Origin: Hallerella sp964587155
GTDB lineage: Bacteria > Fibrobacterota > Fibrobacteria > Fibrobacterales > Fibrobacteraceae
Reading direction: 5' to 3'
DNA length: 64,000 nucleotides
Assembly (NCBI GenBank): GCA_964587155.1
Contig: CAZPKF010000001.1
Span: forward strand, 124,001 to 188,000
Part shown: piece after piece, positions 57,916 to 64,000 of the stretch
Numbering within the stretch: the stretch's first letter is position 1
How the letters are laid out: the number at the start of each line of letters is the position of its first letter
Notes under the pieces: generated by a model
What the model saw: only the letters and a program-made list of their open reading frames with translations
What the model was told of the DNA's origin: nothing
Databases searched by the model: none
Program-made: the position numbers and the translations under genes

Positions 57916-59795
57916 TTCAGTTCCTCCAAGGTATTGCAAAGGCTTTCAAATTCCCGCAACGCGTTGATTCTTTCTTCAACGGTTCCGCTGGAGGGGGCGA
58001 ACCTTGCGAACGCGCAGCGTTCTTGCCAATCTAGAACTTTCTGGATGTTTTCGTCGGAAACACCCAAATTCTTCAGATTCCGCTGGACGGCTTCTTTGGT
58101 CATGCCGCGAAATTCCAAATTGGAAAGATCCGAAATGTATCCGATGAGTCCGTTTTCCAGTGCGGCGTAAAATTCCTTTGCGTCATTTTTTTGCAACGCA
58201 TTTTTCGCTTTGATCAGAGATTGCTTCAGATTCTTTTTGGCTTTAGCCTTGCGAACGAGGGCGGCGTTCCCCGCGTGTTTGCGGTGAGAGCGTACGAAAA
58301 CGCCGAAGGCGGCATAAAGGGGAATCGGCAGCAGGAAGAGAATCCAGAAAAGAGGCGTCTTGTAAAGAGGCTGTTGATCTGGACTCGCATTTTGAATGGA
58401 ATGGATGTAGCGGATATCGCGTCCCAAGGATTCGATATCTTCTTTAACGGTGGGAACGTATGTGGGCGCGCCTGCAGCTAAAACGGTGGACTGGTTTTCG
58501 CCTTTTTCGACTTGAATTTTCCACGGTCCCTCGGTCTTGGATTCGTATTTTTTCTTGGACGGATTGAACCAGCTGTAAGTAATTGCCGGAATTTCGAACG
58601 AACCCTTCTTTTTGGGGTAAAGGAACACCCGGATGTTTTTAGAGGTGATGACTTTCCCTCCGCTGATTTTTTTCTGGATGTCAGTTTCGGGCGGGACCGT
58701 GCGGAAATCTGAAAAGTCGGGAAGGATCGGGTCGGTAACCGTTCCCGGTTTTCCGTCTCCGGAAATTTGAATAGAAAGGGTGAGTGCGTCTCCTAATTGC
58801 AGCGAATCTTTGTCGAAAGATGCGGAAAACGAATAATTTCCGACCATTCCAGAAAAATGTTGCGGCTTGTTTTGGGAGGGAAGCGGCAATACGGAAATTT
58901 TCACGGGAGCCGTTTTGGCTTCGACTTCTTCGGGTTCTTGCTGGTAACTCGAAAAGCTCATGGAGAATCCGCCGTTCGAAGATTTCTTTTCGACGATTTT
59001 GGGTTTTCCGACTTTTGTGTATTTGAACTGGAACGACGGAATCGATACCTGTCCCGACTTGAGTGGGGAAATCCAGGCGAATTTGGCGCTGCCTTTTGTT
59101 TCGCGGAGGGTGTTTGGAATCGGCGTCAGTTTTAGGTCGGATAAATCTGCGCGGTGAGCGATGAAATCGCTTCCCAAATCCATGCTGGTGGCGGTCAGGT
59201 TGCCTTGAAAATGTTCATACGTGTGAATAGAAAGCGTTACCGCGAGCTGTTCGCCTTCGTAAACGGTGCGTTTGCTCGGTGAAAGGGATACGGCCACTGC
59301 GTCGTCGTCATAGGATTTTTGGACTTGCAAATTGTTCAAATGGAATATATCGTATTCTTTGTCTCCGATTTTCCACGAAAGAACTCCGGCGGAAAGAATG
59401 CCCGTTTTGCGGGGAACAGCCAAATGGAATGTGTATTGCTTGGCAGTGATGCGCCCTCGGTTTCCGCGGATTTGGACATCGGAAGAATCTAGGCCCTTTA
59501 GGGAAAAACCGTTTTGGACAGAGAACCGGGGAATGCCGCGTTCGCCGAATTCTTCTAAACGTTTTGTGTCCACTGTAAATTGGAGAGAGACTTCTCCGCC
59601 CGCTTCGACAGAATTTTTATCGATGCGGATATCCCATGGTCCTTCTGTCACAAGTTGACCGATGCTTCCTTGCCCTCCCATCATGGAGGCCATTCGCCGG
59701 TCCATTTGCTGGGACATTTGTTCAAATAAATCCCAAGGACTTTGCGCCTGAACCACGAGGACAGAAAGGAAAATAAAAACGAACACTTGTTTCAT
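57912..59795 (-). CDS. batD: BatD family protein
   Basis: 627 residues. Sec signal, then a short Gln/Met-rich stretch (about 20-45), an immunoglobulin-like, beta-rich periplasmic region in several repeats (about 55-420), one membrane helix (about 487-508) and a cytoplasmic helical tail. It matches BatD (oxygen tolerance) proteins of Bacteroidota, which help survival under oxidative stress, probably through a MoxR/von Willebrand factor complex. The ATG at 59795 is preferred over an earlier TTG. It is coupled to batE by GTGA. The 37-base gap to the divergent ABC gene carries T-rich boxes on both strands. Confidence 0.85.
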   Translation of the reverse strand: MKQVFVFIFLSVLVVQAQSPWDLFEQMSQQMDRRMASMMGGQGSIGQLVTEGPWDIRIDKNSVEAGGEVSLQFTVDTKRLEEFGERGIPRFSVQNGFSLKGLDSSDVQIRGNRGRITAKQYTFHLAVPRKTGILSAGVLSWKIGDKEYDIFHLNNLQVQKSYDDDAVAVSLSPSKRTVYEGEQLAVTLSIHTYEHFQGNLTATSMDLGSDFIAHRADLSDLKLTPIPNTLRETKGSAKFAWISPLKSGQVSIPSFQFKYTKVGKPKIVEKKSSNGGFSMSFSSYQQEPEEVEAKTAPVKISVLPLPSQNKPQHFSGMVGNYSFSASFDKDSLQLGDALTLSIQISGDGKPGTVTDPILPDFSDFRTVPPETDIQKKISGGKVITSKNIRVFLYPKKKGSFEIPAITYSWFNPSKKKYESKTEGPWKIQVEKGENQSTVLAAGAPTYVPTVKEDIESLGRDIRYIHSIQNASPDQQPLYKTPLFWILFLLPIPLYAAFGVFVRSHRKHAGNAALVRKAKAKKNLKQSLIKAKNALQKNDAKEFYAALENGLIGYISDLSNLEFRGMTKEAVQRNLKNLGVSDENIQKVLDWQERCAFARFAPSSGTVEERINALREFESLCNTLEELK

Positions 59796-59820
59796 AACAT
59801 TCAAAAAGATACAAAAAAGC

Positions 59821-59828
59821 TATCTTTG
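59821..59828 (+). promoter_or_regulatory. Candidate promoter box TATCTTTG
   Basis: Exact TAnnTTTG five bases before the ABC ATPase ATG. On the opposite strand a similar box (TATCTTTTTG) lies before batD. Both promoters share 37 bases. Confidence 0.4.
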
Positions 59829-59832
59829 GACT

Positions 59833-61197
59833 ATGCCGTATAAAACGTTGGAATCTCTGTTCGACGACTATTCGAAAATCCAGTTGATAGGCCCTGTCGG
59901 CAGCGGCAAATCTAAATTGCTGCGCGAATTTGCCTCTGCTCACCCCAAAACTTCTTTGTCTTCGACGGAAACGCAGCGACGCATCCAGCGAGCCCTTTCT
60001 CCATTTTGGCAAGGGCGCTTTATCAGTCTTCGTGATGACGACGCTCCGCGGGTCCGCGACTTGCTTTTAAAACCGAAATTCTTTTTGAATTCCGCCCATT
60101 ACGTAGAAGACAATCCGTTTCCGCCGACAAATCCGGAAAAGTTGAGTGAAGCGCTCAAAATGGCGGATTTCCCGGAATCTGTATTGAAAGTTAAATTGCT
60201 GAGTTTGTCAAATGGAGAATTGCGCCGGATACTGTTGACCAGGCTTTGGATGGAGTCGCCGGATTATGTGCTGTTGGACGATCCGTTTGGCGGTTTGGAT
60301 CCGGAGTTCCGTCCGCATTTGGCCCGAGCCATTTTGAATCTTTCGAAAACGGATGTGAAAATGGCCATAGGTCTTCAACGCCGCGAAGAACTTTTGCCCG
60401 GAATCCCGGCGTTCGTTTGCGAAAATGGCGAATTGGTGGAATTTGAAGGTCCGCTTCCGTCCGAAATTCCTGTCGTTTCCGAAAAAAAAGTTGACCATTA
60501 CGAAGTCCAAAAACTGAAAGAACCTGAATCTTGTGGAGAAACGTTGATTTCTCTGCAGCATGTCAACGTGCGCTACGGATCAACAGAAATTATCCGAGAT
60601 CTTTCTTGGCAAGTGAAAAAGGGTGAACATTGGGTGGTCATGGGGCCGAATGGAGCGGGGAAAAGTACGCTTTTGGCTCTTTTGTCCGCCGATCATCCGC
60701 AAATGTATTCTAACGATATTTCTTTGTTTGGGAAAAGGCCGGGCAAAGGGCTGAACATTTGGGAACACAAAGCGCAAATAGGATTTTTTTCTCCGGAACT
60801 TTCGACGCAATACCGTGAAAATTTGAACGTCGGCGAAGTACTTTGTACGGGATTCACGACGGGACTTGGACTTTTCCGCCCGGCATCGTGGGAAGAAAAA
60901 GCCAAAGCGAAATCCTGGATTGAACAATTCGGATTGGGAAATTCGGAACGGCGCTTTGATGAACTCTCGGCAACGGAGCGGCGTTTGACGTTAATCGCCC
61001 GCGCAGCCATCCGGCCGCCGAAAGTTTTGATATTGGATGAACCGACTCAAGGGATGGACGTGGAATTCCGGACAGGCCTTTTCCGTTTGTTGGAGTTTCT
61101 TTCAAATGAAACGACCATTATTTTGGTGACGCATTACGAGGGAGAATGGCCCCGCTGTATGACTCATCTTTTGCGAATGCCGAAATTTTCTCTTTAA
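59833..61197 (+). CDS. Tandem ABC ATPase (ModF-like)
   Basis: 454 residues with two ABC domains and no membrane segment. Domain 1 (to about 225): Walker A GPVGSGKS, signature variant LSNGELRR, Walker B YVLLDDP. Domain 2 (about 240-450): Walker A GPNGAGKST, signature variant LSATERRL, Walker B VLILDEPTQGMD, H-loop VTHYE. This order and length resemble ModF, a molybdate-linked ATPase. Both signatures deviate from LSGGQ. No molybdate or other transporter genes are nearby, so the partner is unknown. It ends overlapping crcB by four bases. Confidence 0.8.
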   Translation: MPYKTLESLFDDYSKIQLIGPVGSGKSKLLREFASAHPKTSLSSTETQRRIQRALSPFWQGRFISLRDDDAPRVRDLLLKPKFFLNSAHYVEDNPFPPTNPEKLSEALKMADFPESVLKVKLLSLSNGELRRILLTRLWMESPDYVLLDDPFGGLDPEFRPHLARAILNLSKTDVKMAIGLQRREELLPGIPAFVCENGELVEFEGPLPSEIPVVSEKKVDHYEVQKLKEPESCGETLISLQHVNVRYGSTEIIRDLSWQVKKGEHWVVMGPNGAGKSTLLALLSADHPQMYSNDISLFGKRPGKGLNIWEHKAQIGFFSPELSTQYRENLNVGEVLCTGFTTGLGLFRPASWEEKAKAKSWIEQFGLGNSERRFDELSATERRLTLIARAAIRPPKVLILDEPTQGMDVEFRTGLFRLLEFLSNETTIILVTHYEGEWPRCMTHLLRMPKFSL

Positions 61198-61565
61198 AAC
61201 AATTTAGTCGTCCAGTTGCCGATGTAAACAGCGATAATTCCGATAAAGACGCTCGCCGAAGCGTAAAGCGCCAGAGGAATCAAGTTTCCCGATTTGAAAA
61301 GTTGCAGACTTTCGTTTGCAAACGTGGAAAAAGTGGTGAAACCTCCGCAAAATCCGATGGTCAGAAATAGTCGGGTGTTTTCTCCGAGGTCTTTTTCTGA
61401 AAAACCGTAAAAAAGGCCTATCAAAAAGCATCCGATGACATTCACGGCGAATGTTCCCCAGGGGAATGCGCCCGGAAATTGTCCCTGAATAAATTTTGAA
61501 AGCAGGAATCTGCCGATGCCGCCGAAGAAACTTCCCAGTCCAATCCAAAAAATCGAAACAATCAT
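61194..61565 (-). CDS. crcB: Fluoride channel CrcB/Fluc
   Basis: 123 residues, four membrane helices. Forms a dual-topology dimer that exports fluoride. Typical motifs: GGIGRFLLSKF near the start, NVIGCFLIG and GFCGGFTTFSTF (the region of the Phe box and the central Na+ site). A single gene is normal for this family. No fluoride riboswitch is visible in the 72-base divergent gap. The end overlaps the ABC gene by four bases. Confidence 0.95.
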   Translation of the reverse strand: MIVSIFWIGLGSFFGGIGRFLLSKFIQGQFPGAFPWGTFAVNVIGCFLIGLFYGFSEKDLGENTRLFLTIGFCGGFTTFSTFANESLQLFKSGNLIPLALYASASVFIGIIAVYIGNWTTKLF

Positions 61566-61601
61566 AATGGAAAATTAGAAAACAGGTTTGGCGAAATTTT
61601 G

Positions 61602-61609
61602 TATTTTTG
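61602..61609 (+). promoter_or_regulatory. Candidate promoter box TATTTTTG of the mrp operon
   Basis: Exact TAnnTTTG 28 bases before the ATG, in the 72-base gap between the divergent crcB and mrp genes. Confidence 0.4.
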
Positions 61610-61637
61610 GTGTTCCTCAACAAAAGGCGGCCTCGTG

Positions 61638-62753
61638 ATGACAAAAGAACAGATTTTAAAAGCCTTGTCCGTTGTCCGGGATCCGGATTTAAAGAAGAAC
61701 ATTGTCGAATTGGGCTTTGTTCAAAACATCCAAATATCTCCTGATGGCGATGTGGCGTTGGACTTAGTGTTGACAACTCCTGCGTGCCCTATCCGCGATA
61801 GGTTTAAAACGCAATGTGAACAAATTCTTCGCGATTCTGGGGCGAAAAGCGCGGTGGTGACGTTGAAAGCGGCAGGGCGGGTTATCGAATCCAAAGCCGT
61901 TCCCGAAAGTTCCAATGAATTGTTGAAAGATGTCCGTCGCATTGTCGGCGTTGCCAGTGGAAAGGGTGGAGTCGGCAAATCGACTGTTACGGCAAACTTG
62001 GCGATGGCTTTGAGCCTTGCCGGGGCAAAAGTTGGAATTTTGGATGCCGATATTTATGGACCGTCGATGAACATTATGTTCGGAGTGGATTCCGCTCCCG
62101 AGATTTTTGACGACCGCACAATTGCGCCGGTGGAAGTCAAAGGAGGAATTTCTCTCGTTTCCATGGCGATGTTTGCTGAGTCTGACAAGGCGACGATTTG
62201 GCGCGGGCCGATGGCCAGTCAAATGATTCAGAACTTTGTGCACCGTGTCCGTTGGGGAGAATTGGATTATCTGCTCATCGATTTCCCTCCGGGAACAGGC
62301 GACATTCAGTTGACGCTGACGCAGCAATGTCCGTTGACCTGTGCCGTTGTCGTGACCACTCCTCAAGAAGTCGCTTTGGCCGATTGCCGCAAAGGACTTG
62401 CCATGTTTGACAGCGTCGGTGTGCCGATTGCGGGAATCGTTGAAAATATGAGTTACTTTATCTGTGATGGCTGCGGAAAACGCCATGACATTTTCCGGTC
62501 AGGTGGTGGCGAACGTATTTCGAAAGCGTTGGGAGTGCCGATGCTCGGAAAGGTTCCTTTGGAACCTTCTGTAGCGGATTGTGGCGACGCGGGAACACCT
62601 GCCGTTTTGCGGTATCCGAACAGCGAAAGCGGGCGTGCCTTTGCCGATATTGCAGAAAAGGCTATTCAGGCCATTGCAACGTTGGAACATTCGGAACGCG
62701 CGTTGCACAATTTCAACTACCGATGGGATGAAATTCCCCTGGAGGACGCATGA
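61638..62753 (+). CDS. apbC: Mrp/ApbC family iron-sulfur carrier ATPase
   Basis: 371 residues. An N-terminal DUF59/MIP18 domain (about 1-90: ALSVVRDPDLKKNIVELG) is followed by a P-loop ATPase. The deviant Walker A is ASGKGGVGKST, and LLIDFPPGTGD and the carboxy CDGCGK motif follow. Mrp proteins bind and deliver [4Fe-4S] clusters to target enzymes such as IspH, HemE-associated or other proteins. The start at 61638 follows AAGG. It overlaps the next gene by four bases (ATGA), and pairing with DUF971 is recurrent in bacteria. Confidence 0.94.
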   Translation: MTKEQILKALSVVRDPDLKKNIVELGFVQNIQISPDGDVALDLVLTTPACPIRDRFKTQCEQILRDSGAKSAVVTLKAAGRVIESKAVPESSNELLKDVRRIVGVASGKGGVGKSTVTANLAMALSLAGAKVGILDADIYGPSMNIMFGVDSAPEIFDDRTIAPVEVKGGISLVSMAMFAESDKATIWRGPMASQMIQNFVHRVRWGELDYLLIDFPPGTGDIQLTLTQQCPLTCAVVVTTPQEVALADCRKGLAMFDSVGVPIAGIVENMSYFICDGCGKRHDIFRSGGGERISKALGVPMLGKVPLEPSVADCGDAGTPAVLRYPNSESGRAFADIAEKAIQAIATLEHSERALHNFNYRWDEIPLEDA

Positions 62754-63046
62754 TTCAGCCGGTCAAAATTTTTCGGACGAAGGAAAATAAAATTGGCTTT
62801 GATTTTGATGACGGAAGCCGTTCTGTATTCCGCCTGCGCGATTTGCGCCTTGCCTGTCCTTGTGCCCTTTGTGTCGATGAAAATACGGGAGAACGCCTGT
62901 TGAATCCCAAGACGGTTCCCGAAGATATTCGGATAGAAAGCGTCTTGTCGATAGGAAGGTATGCGGTGGGAATTTTCTGGAGCGACGGTCATCGCACAGG
63001 AATATATCCTTATGAACTGCTGAAGCATTTGACAGAAAAGAGTTAA
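62750..63046 (+). CDS. DUF971 family protein
   Basis: 98 residues. Resembles the N-terminal domain of gamma-butyrobetaine hydroxylase-type proteins (DUF971, GBBH-like_N). A cysteine cluster, LRLACPCALC, sits near residue 35, and IYPYELL comes near the end. In several bacteria DUF971 is fused to or adjacent to Mrp/ApbC, pointing to a role in iron-sulfur assembly. It is coupled to apbC by ATGA. Confidence 0.88.
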   Translation: MIQPVKIFRTKENKIGFDFDDGSRSVFRLRDLRLACPCALCVDENTGERLLNPKTVPEDIRIESVLSIGRYAVGIFWSDGHRTGIYPYELLKHLTEKS

Positions 63047-63088
63047 AAAAACATATTTGTTACGAATAATTTGGCGTAGGTCTTTCTC

Positions 63089-63931
63089 ATGAGTGATTTT
63101 AACGAAGCTTTATATTTTCGCGATTTGAATCGGTATCCAACGTTGAAACCGGACGAAGAAATTGCGCTCATTTCTCTCATCCGGAATGCCGAATCTGAGG
63201 AAATGCGCCAAAATGCGCTAAGGCATTTGATTTGCGGAAACCTTCGGTTTGTGGTGAGTGTCGCCCGCAAATACCAAGGAAGGGGACTTTCCCTGTTGGA
63301 CCTTATCAATGAAGGGAATTTGGGCCTTTTCAAAGCGGCGATGCGTTTTGACAGTTCCAAAGATGTCAAATTCATCAGCTATGCGGTTTGGTGGATTCGT
63401 CAGTCCATTCAGAAAGCGCTTTTTGAACAGGTCGGCGCAGTTCGCATTCCGCCAAATAAACTGACCCTGGTCAATCGTTTTAAGCGCGCTTTGGTCTTGA
63501 ATGGCGGGGATTATGACAAAACAATGGCGATGCCCGAATTTGCCGGATCCGAACAGGACATCGTGGAAGTGATGGAAAAAATCATCGACATTTCCCTAGA
63601 CGCTCCGATTAGCGAAGACGGTTCTTCGGGCGATTCGGTCAGCTCCTTGATGGATGTTTTGGGCACAGAAGGAAATCAAGAAGATGAAATGGAGAAGCAG
63701 GAGCGCAAAGCCTTGATTGAAGAAACTCTCAAATCCCTGTCGCATCGAGAAGAAGAAATCTTGCGGATGTTCTACGGATTGGATACGGTCGAAGATACAA
63801 CGCTCAAAGATATCGGAGAGGATTTGAAACTCAGCCGGGAACGGGTCCGCCAAATCAAAAACAAGACACTCCGCAAGCTCCAAAAGAACAAGGAAAAGCG
63901 TGAACGTCTGAGCGACTTTCTCAAGAACTGA
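63089..63931 (+). CDS. rpoD: RNA polymerase sigma factor, short primary type
   Basis: 280 residues. Sigma-70 regions 2 (GNLRFVVSVARKYQGRGLSLLDLINEGNLGL, partly quoted as NLRFVVSVARKYQGRG; YAVWWIRQSIQKAL), 3 and 4 (TLKDIGEDLKLSRERVRQIKNKTLRKL) are complete. Region 1.1 is missing. The size and order match the primary sigma of Bacteroidota (about 286 residues), which recognises TTTG and TAnnTTTG rather than the E. coli consensus. The Asp/Glu-rich spacer between regions 3 and 4 holds DAPISEDGSSGDSV. A group 2 sigma cannot be excluded. It begins 42 bases after DUF971 and shares its last base with the next gene. Confidence 0.85.
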   Translation: MSDFNEALYFRDLNRYPTLKPDEEIALISLIRNAESEEMRQNALRHLICGNLRFVVSVARKYQGRGLSLLDLINEGNLGLFKAAMRFDSSKDVKFISYAVWWIRQSIQKALFEQVGAVRIPPNKLTLVNRFKRALVLNGGDYDKTMAMPEFAGSEQDIVEVMEKIIDISLDAPISEDGSSGDSVSSLMDVLGTEGNQEDEMEKQERKALIEETLKSLSHREEEILRMFYGLDTVEDTTLKDIGEDLKLSRERVRQIKNKTLRKLQKNKEKRERLSDFLKN

Positions 63932-64000
63932 TGGATATTTCCAAAACCAAAGCCCGGCATGCGGCATTTTTCTTTCTGGCATTACTCGGAATAGCCTTTG
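63931..64000 (+). CDS. Start of a membrane or secreted protein (3' end outside the window)
   Basis: 23 residues are visible, beginning MDISKTKARHAAFFFLALLG. A short basic N-terminus followed by a hydrophobic run suggests a signal peptide or membrane helix. The ATG shares one base with the sigma factor stop (TGATG), so it is cotranscribed and coupled. The rest lies beyond the window. Confidence 0.6.
   Translation, partial: MDISKTKARHAAFFFLALLGIAF

Noticed and set aside
61566..61637. Fluoride riboswitch before crcB
   Set aside because: The 72-base divergent gap has no GGCGATGG-type core or the paired stems of that riboswitch.
1..64000. CRISPR arrays, insertion sequences, prophage, rRNA
   Set aside because: No repeat-spacer pattern, transposase or integrase motif, or rRNA signature was seen anywhere in the window.

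Overview
The window is a gene-dense chromosomal segment of a Gram-negative bacterium, most likely a Fibrobacterota member (Fibrobacter-like) or at least of the FCB group. The evidence is a SprA-like giant outer-membrane protein, a BatD/BatE pair, a DUF4954 protein, a short Bacteroidota-style primary-type sigma factor, a GlgE maltosyltransferase, a CotH lipoprotein, Kdo transferase (so LPS) and several promoter-like boxes of the Bacteroidota type TAnnTTTG. There is no phage, insertion sequence, CRISPR array or rRNA. Almost all genes look like core genome, so most functional calls rest on family recognition and the unusual material lies in small hypothetical operons and in gene organisation.

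Layout. 1-3407 (+): end of an ABC-F ATPase (Uup-like), galE, a DivIVA-domain protein and a YggU-family protein. 3385-8860 (-): a YD-repeat-like lipoprotein, an HU protein with a canonical sigma-70 promoter and intrinsic terminator, and a four-gene overlapping operon (two-zinc-ribbon protein, two paralogous single-ectodomain membrane proteins, AI-2E-family permease) which is the best candidate for an undescribed system. 8890-22372 (+): twelve genes with almost no intergenic space: CnoX-like chaperone-redoxin, an active/inactive M16 protease pair, an unknown secreted protein, TrmH, an MCE/MlaD protein, HPr, enzyme I, a lytic transglycosylase, an EamA permease, PrmA and HemE.

22366-27318: a GT4 glycosyltransferase with a degenerate GGDEF-like partner (-), a DUF4954 left-handed beta-helix protein and an M48-like membrane protease (+), and an outer-membrane beta-barrel protein (-). 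27416-36574 (+): leuS, glgE, a MacB-type ABC transporter, LemA and a LemA-linked membrane protein. 36737-45404 (+): the 2257-residue SprA-like protein, a split chromate-type transporter and an acyl-ACP thioesterase, closed by a bidirectional terminator against tRNA-Glu(UUC) on the other strand. 45588-50140 (+): an ABC exporter, an ICMT-like methyltransferase, WaaA, IspH and ribosomal protein bL28. 50324-55385 (+): CotH/lamin-tail lipoprotein, MurJ and rubrerythrin. 55758-64000: MscL (-), an EamA permease (+), BatE-BatD (-), a tandem ABC ATPase (+), a CrcB fluoride channel (-), then Mrp/ApbC, DUF971, a sigma factor and the start of a further membrane or secreted protein (+).

Many functions concern the envelope: peptidoglycan (MurJ, Slt), LPS core (WaaA, GT4), lipid transport (MCE), outer-membrane export (SprA-like), periplasmic proteolysis (M16 pair, M48) and stress (CnoX, rubrerythrin, BatD/E, MscL). 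Genes in one direction usually overlap by 1-14 bases, and five of seven convergent junctions overlap or abut, leaving no room for a terminator. Intrinsic terminators are nevertheless clear after HU, leuS, the thioesterase/tRNA junction, rpmB, rubrerythrin and mscL.
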